Source: Endozoicomonas acroporae
GTDB taxonomy: Bacteria > Pseudomonadota > Gammaproteobacteria > Pseudomonadales > Endozoicomonadaceae
Direction of reading: 5' to 3'
Assembly: GCF_002864045.1 (NCBI RefSeq)
Contig: NZ_PJPV01000003.1
Coordinates: 1-64,000, forward strand
DNA: 64,000 nt
Positions 7,823-16,885 of the stretch are shown here, piece by piece (within the stretch, counting starts at the first letter, position 1; the number at the start of each line of letters is the position of its first letter). The position numbers were made by a program, and so were the translations under genes. The notes below the pieces were generated by a model. The model ran no database searches and was not told the origin of the DNA. It worked only from the letters and a program-made list of their open reading frames with translations.

Positions 7823-8338
7823 ATGCATATAGACTTGGGTAATGGTTACTGCCTCAGAAGGTTCCTTTATGGCGATGCGATCTCTCTGGCCAAACATGGT
7901 AACAACGCCAAGATAGCCAGAAACCTTCGGGATACTTTTCCACACCCTTATACCATAGAGCATGCGAGAGCCTGGGTTCAGCATGTCAAGGAGCATGAGA
8001 CCAGAACCCGCTTTGCTATTGACTGTGGTGGTGAGGCTATTGGTGAGATCGGGTTTGTTGTTCAGCTGGATGTTCATCGTTTTGGCGCAGAGATTGGCTT
8101 TTGGGTGTCAGAGGATCATTGGGGTAAAGGCATTATGACCGAAGCACTCTCTTATGTGTGCCAGTATGCATTTGATGAGATGGGGCTGGTTCGTATTTTT
8201 GCTGATGTGCAGGCCGGGAATGATGGCTCTCGCCGTGTGCTGGAGAAGTGTGGCTTTGAGCTTGAAGGTGTGATGAAAAAGCATGTTTATAAAGAAGAGC
8301 AGTTTATTGACCAACTGGTTTTTGCGTTAGTTCGTTAA
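7823..8338 (+). CDS. GNAT family acetyltransferase (RimJ/RimL-like)
   Basis: The 171-aa protein has the RimJ/RimL-type GNAT layout. LRRFLYGDAISL is the first strand and helix, RFAIDCGGEAIGEIGF is the central sheet, and EIGFWVSEDHWGKGIMTEAL holds the acetyl-CoA loop. NDGSRRVLEKCGFELEG is the C-terminal signature. Family members acetylate ribosomal protein N-termini, amino acids or antibiotics; the substrate here is unknown. The start is taken at MHIDLGNGYC because of AGGA eight bases upstream; an in-frame TTG at 7712 adds 37 residues without family similarity. It stands alone between two non-coding stretches. Confidence 0.85.
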   Translation: MHIDLGNGYCLRRFLYGDAISLAKHGNNAKIARNLRDTFPHPYTIEHARAWVQHVKEHETRTRFAIDCGGEAIGEIGFVVQLDVHRFGAEIGFWVSEDHWGKGIMTEALSYVCQYAFDEMGLVRIFADVQAGNDGSRRVLEKCGFELEGVMKKHVYKEEQFIDQLVFALVR

Positions 8339-8357
8339 TCGTTCTTTTTCTCTGCTT

Positions 8358-8426
8358 CTCCTACTTTCGTACAGCATAACTTCTAACCCAGAATGGGGTA
8401 GAAGTTATGCTGTACGAAAGTAGGAG
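8358..8426. repeat. Long hairpin, 32-bp inverted repeat
   Basis: Two 32-base arms (CTCCTACTTTCGTACAGCAT onward, and its reverse complement) differ at one base and flank the 5-base loop AGAAT. The stem is much longer than a usual terminator and has no T-run on either side, though it begins 20 bases after the GNAT stop. It abuts the truncated oxidoreductase fragment, so it may mark an insertion or a palindromic transposon end. Confidence 0.7.
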
Positions 8427-8557
8427 AGAAAATAATAAGAGCTGGTTTGATTGGTCTCGGAGATTTTTCGCAGAAAGCCTACCTGCCAATTCTTACTGAG
8501 CACTCCACTCATCATCCGTCCATAACGCCTGTTTTCTACCTCGCAGCAGTGATTTAA
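8426..8557 (+). pseudogene. Gfo/Idh/MocA-type oxidoreductase, N-terminal remnant
   Basis: Read from 8426, the frame gives IIRAGLIGLGDFSQKAYLPI and then LTEHS. This matches the start of Gfo/Idh/MocA NAD(P)-dependent oxidoreductases (IGLIGLG-IAQKAYLP-L), including the G-x-G-x-x-x nucleotide loop. There is no start codon, because the hairpin occupies the place where it should be. The similarity fades after about 25 residues and a stop follows at 8555. Nothing of the remaining 300 residues is present. Confidence 0.55.
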
Positions 8558-8632
8558 TCAATGAAATTCAAAGTAATTATTGGCTAATTAACTTTTGCTG
8601 TGGTGATAAGCCGCTGATTCATTTTAATGGGG

Positions 8633-8764
8633 ATGTTGATTAAAGGTGCGATTGCCAGAAACATCCGTCCTCATCTACTGGCTGATACGATCTGCCAGCA
8701 GATTGAGAAGCACATCCGGTGCGGGTATGACCTTGCTTACAGGGAGATACGGCCCAGTGGTTGA
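8633..8764 (+). CDS. Possible 43-aa ORF or gene remnant
   Basis: The frame starts [20 protein letters not shown] and ends at TGA inside the 3' end of sctV on the other strand. The ribosome site is weak (GGGG). The composition is protein-like, with an amphipathic helix QQIEKHIR, but no family is recognised. It may be the tail of a decayed gene. Confidence 0.25.
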   Translation: MLIKGAIARNIRPHLLADTICQQIEKHIRCGYDLAYREIRPSG

Positions 8765-10818
8765 ACGGTAATCTCTTCCGTTAACTCCTGGTGTGAAAGT
8801 ACTGCCAGGTCATACACTTCCAGCTCCAGAAGTTTTCGGACATAGCGGCGTATATCCATCGAAGTAATCAGGACGGGCTTATGTTCAAGATGACCGATTT
8901 TGCCAACAGAGTGCTTAACATTTTCCACAAACTGGGCAGAAGTCGATGGATCAAGCGCCAGGTAGCTGCCTGCTGAAGTCTGACGGATACCGGAGCGGAT
9001 GGTATCTTCGACATCCTGGTCAAGCAGGTATACTGGCAGCATATTTTTGCCGTTAGAGTATTTGTAGCTGATGTAGCGCTTTAATGATGAGCGGACATAC
9101 TCGGTTAACTGAACAACCTCTTTCTCCTTGTGTCCCCAGACAACCAGGGATTGCAGAATGGAGCGGAGATTCCTGATGGAAATATCTTCGGATACCAGAC
9201 GCTGGAATATCTCGGTGATCTTGTTAACAGGTAACAGCCTCTGGACTTCCTTAATCAGTTCACCAAAACTGCTTTCCATTTTTTCCAGCAGGTAGCGTGT
9301 CTCCTGAATGCCCACAAAATCTTCAGCATATTTTTTCAGGACATGCGCCAGGTGGTACGTCAGGATTTTTGAGGAGTCCATAAAGTTGACATTGTTACGC
9401 TCAAGTTTGTCCTGCTGACCTTCAATGACCCAGAGAGAGTCGAGGCTGGGCAGAAACGGATCGCCAACTTCATAAGGGATCTTCAGCATATCCAGATGTT
9501 CATTACTCTCTCTCACGAACAGAGAGCCTGGTTTGAAATAGCCCGATGCGACGGGAACTTCCTGCAGCAGTATGCTGTAGGTATTCTCATCCATGGCGTC
9601 ATTAAACCGCAGATGTATACCGGGAAAAGGAACCCCGAGATCCATGTACAGTGATTTCCGAACTTTAAGCAGCTCCTCATTCAGGGAGGTTGTGTTCAGG
9701 CTTTTCTGTACAGAAGTAGGGACATCAATAATCAAGGGCAGCGTCTGGGTGAACTCTTCCTGCTGATCCAATCTTGACTTGGCCTCACTGGGTGATTCTG
9801 TTGCTGCGGCCATGGCCGGAATGCCGCCATCTTCCTCAGCTGTCCGGGCTTTTTCCACTTTCCTCATCAAAAAGTAGCCACCGCCACCAATGGCAGCAGC
9901 AAGAGCCATGAAAGTCAGTGTCGGGAAGCCGGGGATCAGGGCAAAGCCGAGTAACAGTGCTCCACCAACCATAAGGGCCTTTGGTTTATCGGTAAGCTGA
10001 GTGCCTATCTCATTACCAAGGTCCTTGGCATCTTCATTGGATACTCGGGTGACAATAATACCGGCGGTAATGGATATCAGCAGGGCCGGTATCTGGGAGA
10101 TAAGTCCATCCCCTACGGTTAAGATGGCGTAGAGCTGGAGAGCTTCACCGCCACTCATACCATTACCGGTACCGATAGCGACACCAGCCGTAATGTTGAC
10201 AAAGATGATGATCAAACCGGCAATGGCATCACCTTTTACGAACTTCATGGCTCCATCCATCGAACCAAACAGCTGGCTTTCTTTGGTAACAAGTTCACGA
10301 CGGCGCTGGGCTTCTTCCATTTCGATGGCCCCGGCCCGAAGGTCAGCATCGATACTCATCTGCTTGCCAGGCATACCATCCAGAGAGAAACGCGCGCTGA
10401 CTTCTGCTACACGTTCCGAACCCTTGGTGATGACCAGGAATTGGACAATGGTGATGATAAGGAAGATAACGACACCAACGACCAGGTTACCCCCTACCAC
10501 AAAGTTACCGAAGGTATAGACAATCTCACCGGCATCTGCCTGAAGAAGGATCAGCCGGGTAGTGGTAATGGACAGAGCCAGACGGAAGAGGGTCGTTATC
10601 AGCAGCACCCCCGGAAAGGATGAGAACTCCAGGGGCGACTTCAGGTAGATGGAGGTCATCAGAAGTATGGTGGAAATCCCCATGTTCAATGCAATAAGGA
10701 AGTCCACCAGGGGGGTTGGCATGGGCAGAATAATAAGCCCGATAATGGATACCAGCAGGCCTGCCAGTACCAGATCATTTCTGCCGCCAAAATTCAGCCC
10801 GGGTAACAGTTGTGCCAT
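8737..10818 (-). CDS. sctV: T3SS export-gate protein SctV (LcrD/YscV/FlhA family)
   Basis: The 693-aa protein is full length for the family. It would form the nonameric gate under the export channel. About seven to eight hydrophobic segments fill residues 15-330. The family signature lies in the loop after residue 135 ([20 protein letters not shown], then [11 protein letters not shown]). A linker near 340-365 leads to a cytoplasmic ring domain of about 330 residues ([33 protein letters not shown]). A virulence SctV rather than flagellar FlhA is indicated by the adjacent sctX/sctY-like genes and the secretin. The start lies 43 bp after the sctY stop; the ribosome site is weak, so translation may be coupled. 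Confidence 0.95.
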   Translation of the reverse strand: MAQLLPGLNFGGRNDLVLAGLLVSIIGLIILPMPTPLVDFLIALNMGISTILLMTSIYLKSPLEFSSFPGVLLITTLFRLALSITTTRLILLQADAGEIVYTFGNFVVGGNLVVGVVIFLIITIVQFLVITKGSERVAEVSARFSLDGMPGKQMSIDADLRAGAIEMEEAQRRRELVTKESQLFGSMDGAMKFVKGDAIAGLIIIFVNITAGVAIGTGNGMSGGEALQLYAILTVGDGLISQIPALLISITAGIIVTRVSNEDAKDLGNEIGTQLTDKPKALMVGGALLLGFALIPGFPTLTFMALAAAIGGGGYFLMRKVEKARTAEEDGGIPAMAAATESPSEAKSRLDQQEEFTQTLPLIIDVPTSVQKSLNTTSLNEELLKVRKSLYMDLGVPFPGIHLRFNDAMDENTYSILLQEVPVASGYFKPGSLFVRESNEHLDMLKIPYEVGDPFLPSLDSLWVIEGQQDKLERNNVNFMDSSKILTYHLAHVLKKYAEDFVGIQETRYLLEKMESSFGELIKEVQRLLPVNKITEIFQRLVSEDISIRNLRSILQSLVVWGHKEKEVVQLTEYVRSSLKRYISYKYSNGKNMLPVYLLDQDVEDTIRSGIRQTSAGSYLALDPSTSAQFVENVKHSVGKIGHLEHKPVLITSMDIRRYVRKLLELEVYDLAVLSHQELTEEITVQPLGRISL

Positions 10819-10861
10819 GAGAGGTGCGCCGCTGCTATGGGGCTGGCTATGGTCTTGAAGA

Positions 10862-11155
10862 TCAGCGGCTCAGTGCAGCTTTTCTCTTCTTGAGCAGGGC
10901 TCGCCCCTTGATCCATTTAATAGCCCGAATATCACCACCGGGCCTTGCGTATTTTAGAAAATTATCGGCTGCGCGAATGGATTCTTCAGGTCGTTCTACC
11001 TTTAAGTAGGCGTAGCTGAGCATGCGATAAATATCGGGGTTTTTCTTGTCTATTGACATCAGTGCTTCTAACAGAGCAATGGATTTTCTGGGCTGCTGGT
11101 ATTCAAGATAGTAGGACGCCTGTGACAGCATCCAGGTTTTTAATGACTTATCCAT
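10862..11155 (-). CDS. sctY: T3SS chaperone, SctY (YscY)-like
   Basis: This 97-aa protein is a small TPR-like chaperone: [20 protein letters not shown] followed by [20 protein letters not shown]. In Yersinia, YscY binds YscX, and the two are needed for export of early substrates and contact SctV. The order sctX-sctY-sctV matches the Yersinia yscX-yscY-lcrD run, which is the main support because the sequence is short and divergent. ATG 11155 is chosen because AAAGG lies nine bases upstream; a TTG at 11164 is too close to it. It begins 12 bp after the sctX stop. Confidence 0.7.
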   Translation of the reverse strand: MDKSLKTWMLSQASYYLEYQQPRKSIALLEALMSIDKKNPDIYRMLSYAYLKVERPEESIRAADNFLKYARPGGDIRAIKWIKGRALLKKRKAALSR

Positions 11156-11167
11156 TTCATTCAACCT

Positions 11168-11566
11168 TTAGCTGGCAATCAATACATTACGGCACATCAT
11201 TAAATATTCACTGTCTGCTTTGGCTTTTTCGATGACTGACAAAGCTTCTTTCATTCTTTTGGCGTGACCGCTGTTTTCAGGCAGTTGCTTTAAAAAGTCG
11301 GAAAAAGAGTCCATGGCATCCTGTGTGAAGCGGTAATGCTCCTCCGGGCTTGAAGAGATATTCTGACCGGAAACCTTAGTCGCAAACTCAAATTCACGGT
11401 GCTCATAATTTTGGTCCATTTCCAGAGTCTTCCATGTGTAATCAACAACATTTTTACCGGAGGTTCTGAAATTTGATTTTGATTTAGGATAGTCTGAGTG
11501 CGCTAAAGCACTGTCGATCCGTGAAATGCCTGAAATACCGTTACCGAAAGAAATGGGTGCTGTCAT
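11168..11566 (-). CDS. sctX: T3SS protein, SctX (YscX)-like
   Basis: The 132-aa product starts MTAPISFGNGISGISRIDSA and ends in a helical region (EALSVIEKAKADSEYLMMCR). YscX is about 120 aa and begins in a similar way (ITAPHIGIEKLSAI); it is exported with the help of YscY. The middle HREFEFATKV and DFLKQLPEN have no clear counterpart. A longer open frame extends to 11920 but runs across the sctC start, so ATG 11566, with GGA seven to ten bases upstream, is used. It is the first gene of a sctX-Y-V operon and diverges from sctC. Confidence 0.65.
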   Translation of the reverse strand: MTAPISFGNGISGISRIDSALAHSDYPKSKSNFRTSGKNVVDYTWKTLEMDQNYEHREFEFATKVSGQNISSSPEEHYRFTQDAMDSFSDFLKQLPENSGHAKRMKEALSVIEKAKADSEYLMMCRNVLIAS

Positions 11567-11778
11567 GATAAAGTCCGCCTGATAATTTAATCCTTTCGTT
11601 CTATCGGCGGGTGTACAAAGTGATAAATGGATTTTTCTCATGTTAATTATTTTTTTGACGAAATACTGGTGAATCCAGTTTGTTTTCCGATAAACTGGTG
11701 TGTAACGAACGTTTATTGACACTCTCGATTTTACAAGGCATCTATTCATTAAGGGCTGTTGAATAAGCTGGAGCAGAC

Positions 11779-11802
11779 ATGAGCATGGAGGCACGCGTCT
11801 GA
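11779..11802 (+). CDS. Seven-codon upstream ORF coupled to sctC
   Basis: An ATG six bases after GGAG opens the peptide MSMEARV, whose TGA overlaps the sctC ATG as TGATG. Such overlap usually means that ribosomes ending the short frame restart on the next gene. The GGAGG used for sctC sits inside this frame. It is too short for a protein function and is most likely a translational control element. Confidence 0.4.
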   Translation: MSMEARV

Positions 11803-14000
11803 TGGGCTTTATAAGAAATACCCTGATAATCCTGTCCCTTTTACTGGCGATTACCTTCCAGGCGCTGGCGAACTGGTCATCTGAAGAGCCGCAAACCAGA
11901 AAACATTTAGTGCGTCCCAACGAGACTCTGGAAGTGATTGCCGGAAGCTACGGGTTTGAGGTAAATGAGCTGGCCCGCTATAACAAACTGGATACTACCC
12001 AGGCCTTACGGGTAGGACAGATTATCTATTTTCCATCCGACATCGTGTCGGAACAGCCTGACCGTCCTTCAGCTGAGCCGGGGAGAGCCCTGGACGCCAG
12101 AGTTTTTCCCGATTCCGCCGGGGACCCTGTTTCCTGGGGGAGACCATTGGATGCCAGGGCGTTTCCCAGGCCAGATGGCTCATCTGTTGATGCCGAAAGA
12201 GCACGACTAACGCCATATATAAATGATGGGCAACTGTCCGGGAAAGGGGCGAGTTTTTCCCAGTATGGTAGTCAAACTCATTATGCAGCCACATCTGACT
12301 TTGATTATAACTTTGCCCAAAAAGACGACCGTCAACAGGTAAATCAAGCTTCAAACAACCTCTACATGATGCGAAACAATACGTCATCCGGAAATGGTAT
12401 GGTTCTTTCGGCAGAGGATGCCATCCAGGATGCGATTGATGATTTTGAAGGTACCATTGGTGATGACGAATCACCTGCCCTGGCAGCGTTTGGTGCGCGC
12501 CCGTATGCGTATTTTGGCAATGGCGACAGCTTGAAGGAAGTATTGCAGAATTTTGCGGGTAGTTATTATATGCCATCCATCATAGCGGATACGGTGGTTG
12601 GGGAGGTTAATGGCAAGATTGGTCCTATGACCCCTGTTGATTTCCTGGATCATCTGGCCAATATCTATGGTTTTATCTGGTATTTTGATGGGCATACCCT
12701 GTTTGTTTATGATGGCAGCTCCTCCAGCCAGCAGATTATCAGCTTAAACTATTTACCAATAAAGCAACTGAAGAAAACCCTGAAAAAGATTGGTATCTGG
12801 GACGGTCGCTTTTTCTGGAAGGAACAGCCGAACGAGGGGCTTGTCTTTATTTCCGGGCCTCCCCGTTATATCGAGCTGGTGTCTCAGACAGCGCTGCTGC
12901 TTGATGCGAAAGAGGGGGAGCGTCAGAAGAGTAAACTGACGGTTCGCACTTTTCCGCTCAAATATGCCTGGGCAACCGATAAATCATTCAGTTTCAGAGG
13001 TCAGCAACTGACAGTCCCCGGAGTCGCCACGATTCTGACCAGAATTATTAAAGGTGGCGGTGTAGCCCAGGTGACCAAACAGGGACTGCCTAACCCATCC
13101 GTGACTCCGGCAGAGAGTGTCAGCAGATCCGGTGAACCCGGCATGAAAGATGGCTCTGAATCAGCAGGAGACTCGCTGAATGCCGGTGCGGAAGCCGATG
13201 AAGTCTATATCAATGCTGATCCGCGACTGAATGCGATCATTGTGCATGATCTTGAATCCAAGATGCCAATGTATGAAGAACTGGTGGCTTCGCTTGATAA
13301 ACCGACATCGCAGATAGAGATCAGTGTTTCAATTATTGATATCAATACACAGGATCTGAGAGCGCTTGGCGTTGACTGGAATAATTCCGCCAGCTCAAAT
13401 GGTACCAAGATATCTTTTACGCCCTACCCAAATGCCCCGACGCCAAACTATACAACCATTGTCTCCAGTGCACTTGGCTCCTTTAATGCAAATTTACAGC
13501 TACTGGCTGACGAAGGGAGAGTCAAGATTGTATCAAGGCCGTCTATTCTGACACTCGATAACATAGAAGCCATTCTCGATAACAGCAGTACTTTCTATGT
13601 GTCAGTTGCCAGTAATGAAGACTCTGAACTATTCCCGGTGACATCAGGGACAGTTGTTCAGGTTACCCCAAGAATTGTTCGTGAGGAGCAGGGCCGACGT
13701 ATCCATATGACCGTCAATATTCAGGATGGTTCAGGAAGCCAGGGCACAGAAGACATCGGGAGTAAACTACCGGCAGTGACTAACAGCTCAATTAATACTC
13801 AGGCTATCATCAGTGAGCAGGAGAGCCTGTTAATTGGTGGCTTCTATAAAGAACAGGATGAAGCAAAGCTTACCAAAGTTCCGTTGCTGGGTGATATTCC
13901 GGTTCTTGGCCATTTGTTCCGTGCAGAGTCAAAGTCAAAGATCAAGCAGGTACGTTTATTCCTGATAACACCACGCATCATAGGCTCAACACAAACCTGA
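11802..14000 (+). CDS. sctC: T3SS outer-membrane secretin SctC with N-terminal LysM domain
   Basis: The 732-aa protein has a signal peptide (IILSLLLAITFQALA, residues 9-23). A LysM domain follows at about 34-79 (HLVRPNETLEVIAGSYGFEV to RVGQIIYFPS). Next is a linker with two copies of GR-LDAR-FP at 94 and 113. The N0/N1 domains follow (AYFGNGDSLKEVLQNFAG, PMTPVDFLDHLANIYGF). The secretin core is near 470-725 (VKIVSRPSILTLDNIEA, PLLGDIPVLGHLFR). LysM binds peptidoglycan in other proteins and is not a standard part of SctC, so it may anchor the ring to the cell wall. GGAGG lies 11 bases before the start. No pilotin gene is seen nearby. Confidence 0.92.
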   Translation: MGFIRNTLIILSLLLAITFQALANWSSEEPQTRKHLVRPNETLEVIAGSYGFEVNELARYNKLDTTQALRVGQIIYFPSDIVSEQPDRPSAEPGRALDARVFPDSAGDPVSWGRPLDARAFPRPDGSSVDAERARLTPYINDGQLSGKGASFSQYGSQTHYAATSDFDYNFAQKDDRQQVNQASNNLYMMRNNTSSGNGMVLSAEDAIQDAIDDFEGTIGDDESPALAAFGARPYAYFGNGDSLKEVLQNFAGSYYMPSIIADTVVGEVNGKIGPMTPVDFLDHLANIYGFIWYFDGHTLFVYDGSSSSQQIISLNYLPIKQLKKTLKKIGIWDGRFFWKEQPNEGLVFISGPPRYIELVSQTALLLDAKEGERQKSKLTVRTFPLKYAWATDKSFSFRGQQLTVPGVATILTRIIKGGGVAQVTKQGLPNPSVTPAESVSRSGEPGMKDGSESAGDSLNAGAEADEVYINADPRLNAIIVHDLESKMPMYEELVASLDKPTSQIEISVSIIDINTQDLRALGVDWNNSASSNGTKISFTPYPNAPTPNYTTIVSSALGSFNANLQLLADEGRVKIVSRPSILTLDNIEAILDNSSTFYVSVASNEDSELFPVTSGTVVQVTPRIVREEQGRRIHMTVNIQDGSGSQGTEDIGSKLPAVTNSSINTQAIISEQESLLIGGFYKEQDEAKLTKVPLLGDIPVLGHLFRAESKSKIKQVRLFLITPRIIGSTQT

Positions 14001-14092
14001 TACCGGTTAAGGGAGATCATTTTCGTAATGGCTGAGCAGTTAGTAGATAATGATCTTCTATACCGTATTTTATACGCATAAAAGAACTTGCC

Positions 14093-15007
14093 ATGTATTC
14101 TGTAAAAACGCTTTATCAGTGTCGCCGGATTGTTGCTATCGGTGGCGGGCATGGCCTTGGTCGGGTCATGGCTAGCCTGGGATTTCTCGGTGGGCACCTG
14201 TCAGGCGTTGTTGCAACTACGGATGATGGCGGGTCAACGGGACGGCTCAGGGATGGCAGTGGCTGTATTGCCTGGGGAGATCTCAGGAATTGCCTGAACC
14301 AGCTGTGTTCGGATACCCCAAACCTTGCTCGAATTCTGTTTGAGTACCGCTTTAAAAATAGCGGTGATATCAGTGGACACAACCTGGGTAACCTGATTTT
14401 ACTGGCAATGGATCAAATGTGTGTTCGCCCACTCGATGCCATAAACCTGATTCGTCAGATGTTACAGGTCGGTGCAGAGTTGATACCCATGTCAGAAGAG
14501 CCTGCCCGCCTTGGTGCTATTGTGGATGGTCAGGAAGTGGTCGGTGAAACGACCATTGATGCTCTGGAGAAATGCCCGGAGAAGTTGATGATTCTGCCTG
14601 CGATTCAGCCGACGGATGAAGCAGTCACCAGGATAAAAGAGTCCGATATGATTATTTTAGGGCCCGGTAGTTTTATGACCAGTATCTTACCGGCGATCTT
14701 GATGCCAGAGGTTGCAGAAAGTATTGGTAACAGCAAGGCCCTGAAAGTCTTTGTGGGTAACATTAATCAGGAAGTATCGGCTGTCGGAAAAATGTCCATC
14801 AGCGATAAACTGTCATGGATGAGTGACATGACGGGTGTATATCCAGACGTGCTGTTGTGGCCTGCGGAGAATGAACCACCGGAAAACCTTCGATGCGATA
14901 TACACACCATGCCATTGGCTGATACCCACCAGCCGGGCGTGCATAGCCGGGAGGCCTTAAGGCAAGGCCTGGATGAGATTGCCGGTGTTTTGTTTCAGCA
15001 GAGCTGA
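14093..15007 (+). CDS. yvcK: YvcK/CofD-like UDP-sugar-binding protein
   Basis: The 304-aa protein shows the YvcK signatures: IVAIGGGHGLGRVMASL at the nucleotide loop, VATTDDGGSTGRLR, and GDLRNCLNQL. The block ILGPGSFMTSILPAIL comes later. Bacillus YvcK binds UDP-GlcNAc and affects cell shape and gluconeogenic growth; the E. coli homologue is YbhK. This copy is somewhat shorter in its C-terminal part than Bacillus YvcK but covers the catalytic-like core. It starts 92 bp after sctC without a strong ribosome site and ends 8 bp from the convergent sugar transferase gene. It is probably not functionally tied to either neighbour. Confidence 0.88.
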   Translation: MYSVKTLYQCRRIVAIGGGHGLGRVMASLGFLGGHLSGVVATTDDGGSTGRLRDGSGCIAWGDLRNCLNQLCSDTPNLARILFEYRFKNSGDISGHNLGNLILLAMDQMCVRPLDAINLIRQMLQVGAELIPMSEEPARLGAIVDGQEVVGETTIDALEKCPEKLMILPAIQPTDEAVTRIKESDMIILGPGSFMTSILPAILMPEVAESIGNSKALKVFVGNINQEVSAVGKMSISDKLSWMSDMTGVYPDVLLWPAENEPPENLRCDIHTMPLADTHQPGVHSREALRQGLDEIAGVLFQQS

Positions 15008-15015
15008 TTACCGCT

Positions 15016-15657
15016 CTACTGCCCCCTGCCGGTTACCATGACAAAAATGGTTTTGAACATGACATAAATATCCATTTTCAGCCATTCCCATGGGCTGCTC
15101 AGAGCCAGGGCGTAGGCATGGTCATAGGCAACTTTATTTCTCACATCATTCAATGTTTCATCATAACCCATGTTGACCTGGGCAAGACCGGTAATACCGG
15201 GAACAACATCAAACGTTCGTTCGCTGTAAAATGGAATGTTCGTTTCCAGCTTATTGTACATCCCTGGTCGTTCAGGTCTTGGACCAACAATGGCCATATC
15301 ACCGACCAGCACATTCCAGAGTTGTGGTAGTTCATCAAGACGGGTTTTTCTCAGGAAGTTACCCACTTTGGTAATTCTCGGGTCATTTTTTTGAGCCCAG
15401 ACAGGGCCTGTTCCTGACTCGGCATCATTGCGCATGGTCCTGAATTTTTTCATCATAAATAAGCGAATATAGTTTTCCTTCTGATAGCCAATACGCATCT
15501 GCTGATAAATAATGGGTCCGGGGCTATCAAGGCGAATGGCCAGTGCGATAAAGGGAAACAGTGGCAGGGTGATTGCCAGCCCGACCAGGGCGATAAGAAT
15601 ATCCATTAATCGTTTGCACATTGAGGCGAGAGGATGGACGTAGGTAGACTCTTTCAT
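15016..15657 (-). CDS. Priming sugar-phosphate transferase (PglC/WcaJ-type)
   Basis: The 213-aa protein is the short form of the bacterial sugar transferase family, which loads the first sugar phosphate on undecaprenyl phosphate. It has one membrane hairpin ([20 protein letters not shown]) and then [11 protein letters not shown], the basic MKKFRTMR block, and the catalytic acidic pair in [30 protein letters not shown] closes the domain. It is the last gene of the lower polysaccharide operon, 31 bp after the glycosyltransferase, and is the expected first enzyme of repeat-unit assembly at the inner membrane. Confidence 0.9.
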   Translation of the reverse strand: MKESTYVHPLASMCKRLMDILIALVGLAITLPLFPFIALAIRLDSPGPIIYQQMRIGYQKENYIRLFMMKKFRTMRNDAESGTGPVWAQKNDPRITKVGNFLRKTRLDELPQLWNVLVGDMAIVGPRPERPGMYNKLETNIPFYSERTFDVVPGITGLAQVNMGYDETLNDVRNKVAYDHAYALALSSPWEWLKMDIYVMFKTIFVMVTGRGQ

Positions 15658-15688
15658 GGGTACACTCCTTAAGTACGTGTTTAAATCC

Positions 15689-16885
15689 TTATGTTTCAGT
15701 CGATACTCTTTTCCATTGGCCTTTGGTTTGGCCTGAAAGATAGTTAATCAAACCGATAGCCATGGCCAGGTGCCCGGATACCAGGTAAAAAAGCACTCTC
15801 AATTTCTTATGATCTGGTTGTGAGCGACGGAAAATATAAAAGACAGTGATACTGTAAATACCCATCTGAATGGCCAGAATAAGCTGAAAAACAGGGTAGG
15901 ACAGAGACAGTAATGCTGAAGATGCCAGTACCATAAACAGGAACAGCGGCATGAATGGGCGCAGAAATTTACCGGAAAAAAAGTTGAAGGCGATCTTTCC
16001 AAACTTGGGATGTAATAAGCCAGCGTGACGAATGGCCTGTTGAATATTGCCGGCAGCAATTCGCTTTCTTCGCTGGAAATCCATTTCATTGCATGCCTGC
16101 TCGAGCTCCATGGCGATGATTCTCGGGTCATAAAGACATTGGTAGCCCTTCATGGTTATTTGTACCGGAAGGGTGAAATCATCATTGATCGTGTCTGCGG
16201 GGATCAGGTCGAACAGCTCACGGCGAAAGGCATAAAATGCACCATGCACCCCCAGGGTTGCACCCAGAGAGCTTTCTCTTGTTTTAATGCTTCGCTGGTA
16301 CTGCCAGTAAGCCTGCTCGCCAACACTGAGTGATTGTAAAAAGTGGTAGCTACCGCAAATTACCCCGGTGTTTTCATTGCTTAAGTGAGCCGCAACGATT
16401 AAAAGACTATCGTTTGATAACAGTGATGACACATCGGAGAGGGCAACTACGCTGCAACGGGAGAGGCTAATGGTTTCATTCAAAACAGCGACTTTTCCAC
16501 CGTTTTCAGGCTTCTCTACTACGGATAAGTTCAGATGGTTGCATTCAGGCTCGGCCAGTGTCTCCTTTGCCAGCTGGGCTGTACCATCCGTACAGCCATC
16601 GCAAACCAGAATCACTTGCAACTTATAGTCCGGGTAATCAAGGGCAGCAAGGTTTCTGAGTTTTTCCTGAATAGTGCCTGCTTCATTATAGGCGGGCATG
16701 ATCAGACTGATGCTTGGCAGCATGTGATCAAGAGGCGTGATGTTGTGGTGTCGTTGATAAAAGTTGGGCCGTGTGTTTTCCAGTCCCTGTGCCAGCCATT
16801 TCAGAGCGACGGGATAACCAACATGGTGATATACAATCACCACGCCTGCCATGAAGAAGATAATCAAGGCCAGCCACTCGATCAT
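15689..16885 (-). CDS. Membrane glycosyltransferase, family 2
   Basis: The 398-aa protein has one N-terminal membrane segment (IEWLALIIFFMAGVVIVYHH), a GT-A domain and three C-terminal membrane segments. Motifs are ISLIMPAYNEAGTIQEKL, VILVCDGCTDGTA, the ALSDVSSLL metal-binding region, NDDFTLPVQI (general base) and FQRRKRIAAG. This layout is that of processive or polymer-building GT2 enzymes at the inner membrane. ATG 16885 is chosen because GGGAGG lies five bases upstream and the start overlaps the previous stop as ATGA. The donor sugar cannot be told. Confidence 0.9.
   Translation of the reverse strand: MIEWLALIIFFMAGVVIVYHHVGYPVALKWLAQGLENTRPNFYQRHHNITPLDHMLPSISLIMPAYNEAGTIQEKLRNLAALDYPDYKLQVILVCDGCTDGTAQLAKETLAEPECNHLNLSVVEKPENGGKVAVLNETISLSRCSVVALSDVSSLLSNDSLLIVAAHLSNENTGVICGSYHFLQSLSVGEQAYWQYQRSIKTRESSLGATLGVHGAFYAFRRELFDLIPADTINDDFTLPVQITMKGYQCLYDPRIIAMELEQACNEMDFQRRKRIAAGNIQQAIRHAGLLHPKFGKIAFNFFSGKFLRPFMPLFLFMVLASSALLSLSYPVFQLILAIQMGIYSITVFYIFRRSQPDHKKLRVLFYLVSGHLAMAIGLINYLSGQTKGQWKRVSTET

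Noticed and set aside
11168..11920. 250-aa reading frame for the sctX-like gene
   Set aside because: The first 118 codons overlap the sctC start region on the other strand, contain no family similarity and lack a ribosome site. The YscX-like part begins at ATG 11566.
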